Origin: an uncultured Bacteroides sp.
GTDB lineage: Bacteria > Bacteroidota > Bacteroidia > Bacteroidales > Bacteroidaceae
Direction of reading: 5' to 3'
DNA: 64,000 bases
Assembly (NCBI GenBank): GCA_900766195.1
Contig: CAAFUN010000045.1
Span: 14,049-78,048 of the forward strand
Shown piece after piece: positions 44,960 to 52,865 of the stretch (position 1 is the first letter of the stretch; the number at the start of each line of letters is the position of its first letter). Position numbers and translations under genes: made by a program. Under the pieces are notes generated by a model. The model was not told where the DNA came from. It worked only from the letters and a program-made list of their open reading frames with translations, and did no database searches.

Positions 44960-47611
44960 ATGAATTTAGATGAAATAAAACAACAGCTTTTGACTGGGAT
45001 CGCAGTTTCTCTTATATCGCTAGCGGGGCATGCACAAAACTCGGATTTTGATGTGCGTCGTGAATCTACCAATCCAACCGAGAAGCCCGAAGTAATAAGA
45101 GATAGTAGCAATTACCTCAGGGGAGTTCTCTTTGGTTCTGTAAGTAATGCCACTCTGACGGGTAAAGACAGGATTGGATCGCTGGGGAAAATGAACAAAG
45201 ACTATTATGATTATAACGGTGGTTTGCAACTTAGCTTTCCTATTCTTCCAAAGAAACTTTATTTCTTTGGAAATGAAGGCTTATCGGGAAGTCGTAATCC
45301 TTCTCAGTATATTGTGGGTACAAATGAGACAGCACATATTTTAAGTAAAGCCGATGAAGAGGCTATCGGTCGATATCTTCAATCCCGTTACGGCAATGAT
45401 TTCCCTGCGGGAAGCGCTGGAGAATATGCTCCACGTCAGCATAGTAAGTCCTTTTACAACGGTATCGACTGGTTGATAAATGCAAATCACAAGCTTACTC
45501 TGTTTAATCATACTGTTCTGTCGAAAGAAGAAAAACTTTCACGCGATCGTCAAGGCTTCCGCTTTAGCAGTATGGGTTTCGATCAGGTAACCAGACGTAT
45601 TGAAACAGGTCTGCAGTGGAATAGTCATTGGGGAAATAACCTATTTGCAAGCGTAGCCGCCGGATATACCTATTTTAGAGACAAACGGGATCCTTCAGGT
45701 AATGCAAATATCCCACAGGTACAGATTGCAGGACGCACGCCCGGAACAATGATTTATCTGGGGACAGATCGCGAAGCCAGCATTTTTAATACCGAGCAGA
45801 AAAGTTGGAAAGTAGCTGCTGATATAAACTGGCGGTTAAACAATCACTCCTTTTTATTGGGAACAACTAACGAATTCTTCGATGTGGATTATGGTTATGT
45901 TAATGCATGGAATGGACGTATAGATTATCTAAGCATTGATGATTTTTTGAATAGCAATCCCTATAGAGTAAGAGGAAGCTATAATTATGCCGATAATAGC
46001 CGTGATTATATACACAATCATCCGGCCGCCCAATTTAAACTGAATAATTACAGTATTTATCTGCAAGATGAAATCACGTTGAATGATGCCTTGAAGCTGA
46101 CGCCGGGACTTCGTGTAAGTATCACGGATCTACCCGACAAACCTCTATTGAGTAAGAAAACGCAGGAGATATGGGCAGATCCGAATTTTGGTACGACCTA
46201 CGACTATACTCCTTTGAACCGTATCAACAACGATTTCCTCGGGCAGGTGCGTTTCTCACCGCGTGTGGACATTAACTACAATCCATTTAAAGATAAAAGT
46301 CTGATTATTCGCGCAGGAGCGGGATTGTTTACTGGTGAAGTGCCTTTCTCGTGGTTGGCTTATGCCTACCGCCATACAGGTGATACTTACGGTGATTATA
46401 ATCAACAGGCCGATCAAGTTCCGTTTTCATCCAGTTTGGATCCGCTTAAACCCGGACAAAACGGTATCGGAAATTATATAGGACAAAACGGTGTTGTATT
46501 AAATAATCCTAATAGCGGACAAACAGAATTGGATTTGGTGGATAATAATTTAGAAATGCCTAAATATTTCAGAGGAAACCTCAGTATTGATTATACAACA
46601 AAGGATAATTGGAAATTCTCATTGGAGGGAATGTACGAAAAAACGCTTAAGGATATATTATTTCAACAGGTAAATGTTAAGGATGAACCTTTTTGGTATG
46701 GATTCGACAAAGAACATAAACAACCCGTTTATAGTGGATCGGTAGATCCGCGCTTTTCAACGATCTACTTGATGAGTAATACCAATAAGGGATATAGGTA
46801 TAGCATACAAGCTCGAGTGAGTAAAATATTTTATAAGCGTTTGTCTGTCGATGTTTCCTACCGATATGGTATGGCCAAAGATTTGATGGCAGGGAAAGGT
46901 AGCACGGTGGAAGCTAATCGGCAAATGACTCCGGCTCTTATTCCGAACAGGCCCGAATTGGCATACAGTAATTCGGATATACGCCATCGTATTAATGCCA
47001 CAGTCGGTTATGATATCGAATGGGGAAGAGCCGGCAAGACAAATATCGCTTTACATTTAGATGCATCTTCTGGTAGCCCTTTTACGTATGGTATAGTTAA
47101 TTATAATATACAAGGTAACTCGCAATATGTGTCTCTTGTGTATATTCCGGAACAGGAAGAAGCTGTTCGTTTCTTTAAAGATAATGCAAAACAAACGGCT
47201 CAACAGCAGGCGGAGGCTTTCAATAGGTTTATTGATGGTGACGATTATCTGAAAAAAAGGAGAGGTGGTTTTACCGAACGCAACGCGGGACGTACTCCCT
47301 GGAATGTAAGAGCCGATCTGCATATTGCTCATGAGATTATAACTAATAGGAATAAATTGCAGGCTTTAACTATCTCGGCCGATGTGATCAACCTGACGAA
47401 TCTCTTGTCTAAAAACTGGGGGAAACAGTACTTTACATCTGAGACATTCAATTCCACCGCTTCAGCCGGATTGGTGCCTATACTCCCCTTTTCCGAACAA
47501 AACGCAGGCAATTATCCCATATATACATTTGCTGATCCGGGGAAACCCTACAGCGTAGATTATTTTGCGTCCAGAGCTCGCTTGCAAGTAAGTGTAAAGT
47601 ATAATTTTTAA
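44960..47611 (+). CDS. Oar-like outer membrane barrel without plug domain
   Basis: An 883-residue protein with an N-terminal signal peptide (to about GHA at 25) and a short polar segment. It then goes directly into the outer-membrane barrel: YDYNGGLQLSFPILPKKLYFFGNEG near 80-105 is the strand pair that in Oar/TonB receptors follows the plug. No carboxypeptidase-like domain and no plug (no TonB box) precede it. Strong barrel marks follow, including NYSIYLQDEITLNDALKLTPGLRVS, FSPRVDINYNPF and a C-terminal VSVKYNF. Either it is an open or externally gated pore, or a partner supplies the plug. Confidence 0.82.
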   Translation: MNLDEIKQQLLTGIAVSLISLAGHAQNSDFDVRRESTNPTEKPEVIRDSSNYLRGVLFGSVSNATLTGKDRIGSLGKMNKDYYDYNGGLQLSFPILPKKLYFFGNEGLSGSRNPSQYIVGTNETAHILSKADEEAIGRYLQSRYGNDFPAGSAGEYAPRQHSKSFYNGIDWLINANHKLTLFNHTVLSKEEKLSRDRQGFRFSSMGFDQVTRRIETGLQWNSHWGNNLFASVAAGYTYFRDKRDPSGNANIPQVQIAGRTPGTMIYLGTDREASIFNTEQKSWKVAADINWRLNNHSFLLGTTNEFFDVDYGYVNAWNGRIDYLSIDDFLNSNPYRVRGSYNYADNSRDYIHNHPAAQFKLNNYSIYLQDEITLNDALKLTPGLRVSITDLPDKPLLSKKTQEIWADPNFGTTYDYTPLNRINNDFLGQVRFSPRVDINYNPFKDKSLIIRAGAGLFTGEVPFSWLAYAYRHTGDTYGDYNQQADQVPFSSSLDPLKPGQNGIGNYIGQNGVVLNNPNSGQTELDLVDNNLEMPKYFRGNLSIDYTTKDNWKFSLEGMYEKTLKDILFQQVNVKDEPFWYGFDKEHKQPVYSGSVDPRFSTIYLMSNTNKGYRYSIQARVSKIFYKRLSVDVSYRYGMAKDLMAGKGSTVEANRQMTPALIPNRPELAYSNSDIRHRINATVGYDIEWGRAGKTNIALHLDASSGSPFTYGIVNYNIQGNSQYVSLVYIPEQEEAVRFFKDNAKQTAQQQAEAFNRFIDGDDYLKKRRGGFTERNAGRTPWNVRADLHIAHEIITNRNKLQALTISADVINLTNLLSKNWGKQYFTSETFNSTASAGLVPILPFSEQNAGNYPIYTFADPGKPYSVDYFASRARLQVSVKYNF

Positions 47612-47653
47612 AATTGAAACAATAAAGAATCATAGCTGATTATAACTTATAAA

Positions 47654-49876
47654 ATGTGTAAAAAGATGGAACGTAAGATCAATTATTTTACAAATATACA
47701 ATCTGCCTTATGTCTACTATTCGTTTTTCTGCTGGTGGGACTCAGCGCCTGTAAGAGTGATGATGATGCAGACAGTCAGGCACAACTGAAGATCGAAAGC
47801 TTCTATCCCAACAGTGGAAAAGGAGGTACGCTTGTAACAATTAAAGGTGCCGGATTCAATGCCAATATGAATGGAAACGCAGTTGAATTCTCTGGTGTGA
47901 AGGCGGAAGTATTCAGCGCTAAAGAAAACGAATTGGTTGTGTTGGCTCCTACATCGGGGAAAACAGGGACGATCCGGATAAACAATGGTAAGCAAAGTCT
48001 GGATGTAGGAACTTATACTTATCAAAACCTAAGTGTGCAGCGTATATCGCCGGCTAATGGACCGACAGGCACTAATATCCGTATTTCGGGTGAAGGATTC
48101 AGCAGTCTGGATGAACCGGCCAAGGTACAGGTGAACGGAAAAGAAGCTGTTGTGGTTAATGTGTCTGATACGCTAATTGTGGCCAAGGTTCCGGCGGAGG
48201 CTGGTAAAGGTTCTATAAAAGTGCTGGTTGACGGTAAGGAATCAACAGGACCGACTTTTATTTACCAGGAAATTACGGATATCAAACCCAAGACAGGTGG
48301 TAAAGGTACTAAGATCACAATCTCCGGGCAGGGCTTTGATACGGAACTTGCCAATAACTTGCTTTATTTCAATAATATACAAGGAAAAGTGCTGGCTGTG
48401 ACCGACACTAAGTTAGTGGTGGAAGCTCCCGACAACGTGGCAACATCCAAAGTAGCTTTGATTGTCAATAAACAAAAGACAGTGGGCCCCGAATTTAAAG
48501 TTGTTCCCCCGCCAACCATATCAGTTGTTGCGCCACTAAGCGGACCGGTTGGCTCAAAGATTACGATTACAGGTGCTGGTTTTAGTGCAGAAGAAGATGA
48601 GAACAGAGTGTTTTTGTCCGGAACGGAAATTCCACTTGACACTTACGGTAGCTCAGGAGTGAGCTTTACGCTGCCTACAGGTGTTGCGACAGGCAAACTG
48701 GTGGTGATTGTAAATGATCAAAAAACGATAGGACCGGAGTTTAAAAATCAAAACTTAGGTGTTGTCAAAGTTACTCCGGAGAGCGGATTGGCAGGCACTG
48801 TAGTAACAATAGAAGGTACTGGATTCAACTCTGATATGAGTCAGAATAAAGTAACATTCAATGGGGTTGCGGCGAAAATAGATTATTCAATGTCTACAAA
48901 AAGCAAACTGGTAGTGACAGCTCCTGACGGATTGAAGACAGGAACGCTTAAAATAGAAGCGGGCAACTTGGTTGCCGAAGCCCCGAAAACATTTAATAGG
49001 TCCGGGATCATGACATTGGCTGGAGGCCCTGATAGTAATGATTTGTCTTATAATATATCTAAGATTGTGGTGGATGCCAATAAAAATGTGTTTGTTGCAA
49101 CAAAAACGCAGATATTTAAAATATCACCAGAAGGCAGTGTTTCTGCCTTTGTAGGAAGCACCTCATATGGGAACGATGATGGTGTAGGAACAGCCGCCCA
49201 ATTCTCAAGTATATCAGGAATGGTCATTGATAAAAATGATAATATATATGTAGCCGAATATGATAAAATGCGTAAAGTAACCTCTTCGGCTCAGGTTACT
49301 ACACTAGGAATATCTGTGAGAGAAGGAGGAAGCATCACTTTAGATCCGAGTGGAAAGACTCTCTACGTTAGTGCATCATATATGGGAATATATAAATATA
49401 ATAATGGCTATTACACCCGTGTTTTTGGTATGTCGGTGGATAATGATTGTCGTCCGGCTGTCGATGCTAATGGAACAGTTTATTTTGGGTATGATCCGTA
49501 TGAATCGTATATCGAACGATATCAATCTACAGATCGTTATCCTTCAAAGTGGCTAGGTTCATATTCTTCTGATTATGTGGACGGGCCTTTTTCATCTGCT
49601 CTTTTCCAATATGGAATAACAGCCTTGCTATTTGACCTGGAAAATAATCTTCTGATTATGGATAGAAACAATTATGCTATTCGTAAAGCTGATTTTGCAA
49701 AACAAGAGGTCAGTACAGTTGTTAGATCGGCAGGAGGAAGAAGCGGTTATGTTGACGGAGATTTTTCGAAAGCGAAATGGGGCTATGGCGTTAGCGATAT
49801 GGCGATAGATAAAGATGGAGACATCTATATTGTAGATCCGAACAACAAAGCTGTTCGCAAAATATTTCTTAAATAA
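47654..49876 (+). CDS. Lipoprotein with five IPT/TIG domains and an NHL-like propeller
   Basis: A 740-residue lipoprotein (lipobox LSAC at Cys33, then KSDDDADS, a strong surface-export signal). Five IPT/TIG immunoglobulin-like domains follow at about 46-123, 127-203, 206-282, 287-364 and 369-447, each with a P..G..GT.vtI.G.GF pattern. The last ~290 residues form an NHL-like propeller with repeats such as KIVVDANKNVFVA, GMVIDKNDNIYVAEYD and DMAIDKDGDIYIVDPNNKAVRKI. In glycan-uptake loci such proteins act as stalked surface binders. An ATG at 47666 is a possible start. Confidence 0.9.
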   Translation: MCKKMERKINYFTNIQSALCLLFVFLLVGLSACKSDDDADSQAQLKIESFYPNSGKGGTLVTIKGAGFNANMNGNAVEFSGVKAEVFSAKENELVVLAPTSGKTGTIRINNGKQSLDVGTYTYQNLSVQRISPANGPTGTNIRISGEGFSSLDEPAKVQVNGKEAVVVNVSDTLIVAKVPAEAGKGSIKVLVDGKESTGPTFIYQEITDIKPKTGGKGTKITISGQGFDTELANNLLYFNNIQGKVLAVTDTKLVVEAPDNVATSKVALIVNKQKTVGPEFKVVPPPTISVVAPLSGPVGSKITITGAGFSAEEDENRVFLSGTEIPLDTYGSSGVSFTLPTGVATGKLVVIVNDQKTIGPEFKNQNLGVVKVTPESGLAGTVVTIEGTGFNSDMSQNKVTFNGVAAKIDYSMSTKSKLVVTAPDGLKTGTLKIEAGNLVAEAPKTFNRSGIMTLAGGPDSNDLSYNISKIVVDANKNVFVATKTQIFKISPEGSVSAFVGSTSYGNDDGVGTAAQFSSISGMVIDKNDNIYVAEYDKMRKVTSSAQVTTLGISVREGGSITLDPSGKTLYVSASYMGIYKYNNGYYTRVFGMSVDNDCRPAVDANGTVYFGYDPYESYIERYQSTDRYPSKWLGSYSSDYVDGPFSSALFQYGITALLFDLENNLLIMDRNNYAIRKADFAKQEVSTVVRSAGGRSGYVDGDFSKAKWGYGVSDMAIDKDGDIYIVDPNNKAVRKIFLK

Positions 49877-49914
49877 TTAGAGCTTAATAATAAATACTTT
49901 TCATAATTAATTTG

Positions 49915-49955
49915 AGAACCTCTGTCAATCTTGTTGTTGGCAGGGGTTCTTTCTT
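49915..49955 (+). terminator. Terminator closing the receptor-fasciclin operon
   Basis: Bases 49915-49928 pair with 49937-49950 over 14 positions with two G-U pairs and an eight-base loop, followed by a T-rich run. It lies 39 bases past the last stop codon. Confidence 0.75.
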
Positions 49956-50058
49956 ACTGTGCTCTCTTCCCAACTTTATCTCCTGGGTTTGAAGCTCAAG
50001 CACAAACCTCCTCTTGCAGAAATGAACAAAGATATGACTTGGCTTATAGAGGGAAAAG

Positions 50059-50985
50059 TCAATGACACTCAAACGAACGCCTAAATTCAAGTGGGCTTTG
50101 CTTTGTTTTTGCCTTAAAAAGTCTACTGAAAGATTGTGGTTGCTCAAATCCTAATTCATATGCAATTTGACTTACAGTAAGTTGCGTGGTAGAAAGTTTT
50201 TCTTTCGCTAATTTTATTATTTCTTCATGTATATACTGTTGTGGGCTTAATCCTGTAAGTGATTTTAGTAAGGATCCCAGATAACTTGTCGAAATGTTCA
50301 TTTCCTCAGAAATATAGCGAACTGTCGGTAGACCAAGTGTTGCTATATCTTCATTCTGGAAGTATTTCTTTAGCAATATTTCTAGCTGATCCAATATCTG
50401 GTGAGAACTTTTTTCTCGTGTAATAAATTGTCTCTGATAGAATCTATCTGCATAATTAAGCAATGTTTCTACCTGTGAAACTATAATATTGCGACTGAAT
50501 TTATCCAAATTAGCAGAACACTCCTGTCTTATTTGTAGAATAATTTGTTTGAGAATATTCTCTTCTTTTTCAGATATGAATAATGCCTCATTTACTGCAT
50601 AATTGAAATATTGGTATTTATTTATAGACGTTGTTAACGGTGTATTCCAGAAGAAATCGGGGTGGATCAGTAAAATCCATCCCGATAATTCTGTTGTTTT
50701 TGTAATATCAAGCTCTATCTGAAATATTTGTTTGGGTGCAGTAAAGAACATTACTCCTGCATCAAAATCATATTCTTGTTGCCCATATTTTACTTTGGAG
50801 TAAGGAACCTTTTTTAAAGAAACCGTACAGAAGTCAAGCATCCATCGGATATCATTCATGTCATTGGGGTATTGAATGGCATCATAATCTATCACACTAA
50901 TTAAAGGGTGGTCAGGCTGTGGAAGACCGTGTTCCAGATGAAACGCTGAAATGGTTTTTATATGGTTTATCTTATTGACTGGCAT
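50059..50985 (-). CDS. AraC-family transcriptional regulator
   Basis: A 308-residue regulator. The C-terminal ~100 residues hold the two helix-turn-helix motifs of AraC: MNISTSYLGSLLKSLTGLSP and LTVSQIAYELGFEQPQSFSRLFKAKTKQSPLEFR. The N-terminal part is a cupin-like sensor (VMFFTAPKQIFQIEL, GWILLIHPDFF), of the type found in small-molecule-responsive regulators. It is downstream of the NmrA-like gene in the same direction, 13 bases apart, and probably controls it. The ligand is unknown. Confidence 0.9.
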   Translation of the reverse strand: MPVNKINHIKTISAFHLEHGLPQPDHPLISVIDYDAIQYPNDMNDIRWMLDFCTVSLKKVPYSKVKYGQQEYDFDAGVMFFTAPKQIFQIELDITKTTELSGWILLIHPDFFWNTPLTTSINKYQYFNYAVNEALFISEKEENILKQIILQIRQECSANLDKFSRNIIVSQVETLLNYADRFYQRQFITREKSSHQILDQLEILLKKYFQNEDIATLGLPTVRYISEEMNISTSYLGSLLKSLTGLSPQQYIHEEIIKLAKEKLSTTQLTVSQIAYELGFEQPQSFSRLFKAKTKQSPLEFRRSFECH

Positions 50986-50998
50986 TTCACAAAACTAA

Positions 50999-51895
50999 CT
51001 ATTTCTTATGATATACTTTTGCAAATTCCTCGGCAAATTGTTTTAGCTTAATATTGCCCAATTTTTCAGGTCTATTTATTTGATAGTCTTCGTAAGCATT
51101 GCTTCTTCTACTGGCGTTCATCTCGGTATAGCCTTTAGCCGCTTGTGGGCTCATTCCTATATTTAGTAAACCTTCTAAAAACAGCTCGTCTGATACGGTT
51201 ACCCACTTTAAGTTAGGTTTCCCAATAGCTTCTCCCAATATTTGAGCCACTTCATTTGGGGAGACTTCATCGCTTGCAATATAACGGATCGTTTTCCCTG
51301 AGAAAGGCTTTTCAACTTCCTCTGAAATAGCATGGGCAATATCTATCGGCGATACCCAAGGCTCTTTTTCGTCACCTCCATAATTTTGAATAATCACGTC
51401 TTGTGATTTAATTGAAGGTATATAGGCAAACATGTTAGAGTAGAAACCAACTGGGCGCATAAATTTAGTATTTACGGTATCCGGTAATTTTTTGATGATC
51501 TTCTCTACTTCATAATGATAATGGAGCAAACCATTTCCCTTGTTAGTATGTGCACCAATGCTGCTTAAATAAATAATCTGTGTTATACCAGAAGCTTGTA
51601 CCGCTTGAACATAGCTATTTGCAATTTCAAGCCGATGCGCTCCGATATCAATTGTTTTATCGAAATAGCTGACTGGATATTCCATCAAATAGGCAATATC
51701 AGCACCGATAAAAGCCTCTTTCAAAAACTCCGGATCCGTTAATAAACCAATAGCAGGTATTGCTCCGAGTTCTTGAATTTCTGCTTCTTTTTCACGCTTG
51801 CTGCTTATTACTATAACAGTATGCCCTTTCTGAATCAAATCAATCGCAAGGGGCTTTCCTATGTGCCCTAAAGAACTTGTAAGAACTATTTTCAT
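50999..51895 (-). CDS. NmrA/atypical SDR-family NAD(P)-binding protein
   Basis: A 298-residue Rossmann-fold protein. The N-terminal MKIVLTSSLGHIGKPLAIDLIQKGHTV-type nucleotide site is split here as SSLGHIGKP and ends strand 2 with VIVISSKR. YLSSIGAHTNKGNGL, PVGFYSNM and IRYIASDEVSPNEVAQILGEA follow, as in NmrA-like quinone or NAD(P) sensors. Members either reduce quinones or sense redox cofactors. Paired with an AraC regulator, a response to an electrophile or quinone is plausible but unproven. Confidence 0.85.
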   Translation of the reverse strand: MKIVLTSSLGHIGKPLAIDLIQKGHTVIVISSKREKEAEIQELGAIPAIGLLTDPEFLKEAFIGADIAYLMEYPVSYFDKTIDIGAHRLEIANSYVQAVQASGITQIIYLSSIGAHTNKGNGLLHYHYEVEKIIKKLPDTVNTKFMRPVGFYSNMFAYIPSIKSQDVIIQNYGGDEKEPWVSPIDIAHAISEEVEKPFSGKTIRYIASDEVSPNEVAQILGEAIGKPNLKWVTVSDELFLEGLLNIGMSPQAAKGYTEMNASRRSNAYEDYQINRPEKLGNIKLKQFAEEFAKVYHKK

Positions 51896-51917
51896 AATTA
51901 TAAATATTTTGTTGGTA

Positions 51918-51925
51918 CAAAGTTA
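51918..51925 (-). promoter_or_regulatory. -7 element of the NmrA-AraC operon
   Basis: On the minus strand TAACTTTG matches TAnnTTTG exactly, 23-30 bases before the NmrA-like start. No -33 element is clear. Confidence 0.5.
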
Positions 51926-52268
51926 GTCACCTGCAATAAGGCATCCTTAACTGAATCAACTTTCGTTGTAACCAAAAACCCATAGCTGCAATATATTTAA
52001 TGAAAATCAACAAGAAGACGATGACAAAACGTCTTCTTCAACACCTTCGTCGAGCTAAAAGATGATTAAATAGTAAGCGGAATTTTCTGCAATGTGCTTC
52101 CCTTATTCTTATTAATGTATTGAAGAACTGTAAAAACACAATTTTCTCTGATTACTCGGACAAATATTCCTTTTATTTATTCGGCAATAATGCTTAGATA
52201 AAACAAGTAATCAGCTTAAGAAAAATAGAGCTTTACCTCTTATTTTTTGTCTCTTTTGCAGTAGGATA

Positions 52269-52362
52269 TCTTTGGCTCCCGCATATGATCCAGACGGTGC
52301 CCATAGCGGATCTGCTTAGTTCCGCTAGCGGAGCCGGACGGATCCCGCGTGGGAGCCAAAGA
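52269..52362. repeat. G+C-rich nested palindromic element
   Basis: Perfect 12-bp outer arms (TCTTTGGCTCCC at 52269-52280 and its complement at 52351-52362) enclose a G+C-rich stretch with an inner 12-bp perfect palindrome TCCGCTAGCGGA (52321-52332). Further partial pairing (GATCC 52287-52291 with GGATC 52340-52344) suggests one long branched hairpin. Base composition contrasts with the A/T-rich surroundings. No T-run follows, so a simple terminator is unlikely. Confidence 0.7.
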
Positions 52363-52599
52363 AATGTCTATAAGAAAGAACTATTTTTCAACATGCGTAG
52401 CGACATTATATCGAGTGTAAACCTACAAAAAGGCAGTGACTATAATACATTATTGAAGGCTGATTGCTGAATAAATCGTAGCTGTCGGTGCACTTTACAG
52501 CTTAAAACGGCACTTTTTGTCTTAAAAACCCCGATTATTCTTCAATGTGCTGCATCTGCTTGTGCATAGCGGTTAGAGGTTGATATCGCATCAAAATGG

Positions 52600-52702
52600 A
52601 GTGACGGCAAACGGTTGCCGTCACTTTTCCATCACTGTTGCCGTCACTACTTAAAATATTGTAATACAATAGCTTAATGAACTAAAGTGATGGTGACGGC
52701 AA
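52600..52702. repeat. Cluster of four GTGACGGCAA repeats
   Basis: AGTGACGGCAA at 52600-52610 is followed by its complement TTGCCGTCACT at 52615-52625 (11-bp hairpin, four-base loop, then TTTT), again at 52638-52648, and a fourth copy in forward orientation (GTGACGGCAA) at 52693-52702. Copies 3 and 4 could form a second, wider hairpin. The first hairpin alone looks terminator-like, but no gene lies just before it. Confidence 0.7.
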
Positions 52703-52835
52703 AATATGAAAAAAACTCCATGTAGAGTAATGGGTTTAGGAACCGTTATTTCTCTGATTATGACTCAATTCTACGGGTAGCAAAGTGTCGTAGTACAGAA
52801 TGCCAAGCCGTCGATAAAATTCAAATAAATAGTGT

Positions 52836-52843
52836 TATCTTTG
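52836..52843 (+). promoter_or_regulatory. -7 element of the ABC-F gene
   Basis: TATCTTTG matches TAnnTTTG exactly, 22 bases before the ATG. No clear -33 element. Confidence 0.55.
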
Positions 52844-52865
52844 CAACTTATAAAAAAAAGACTGA

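Larger units (their letters stand above)
51926..52865. other. Long intergenic region with palindromic repeats
   Basis: About 940 bases without a credible gene. It holds a small hairpin (52012-52020 with 52030-52038), a G+C-rich nested palindrome at 52269-52362, a cluster of GTGACGGCAA repeats at 52600-52702 and the ABC-F promoter at 52836. A frame of 61 codons at 52285-52470 runs through the palindrome and has no protein-like features. The region could be a scar of past insertions. Confidence 0.6.

Noticed and set aside
52269..52362. Integron attC site
   Set aside because: The core site features (RYYYAAC and GTTRRRY ends) are absent and no integrase or cassette is nearby.
52285..52470. A 61-codon frame in the long intergenic region
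   Set aside because: It runs through the G+C-rich palindrome, so the open frame follows from the repeat; no start context or domain supports it.
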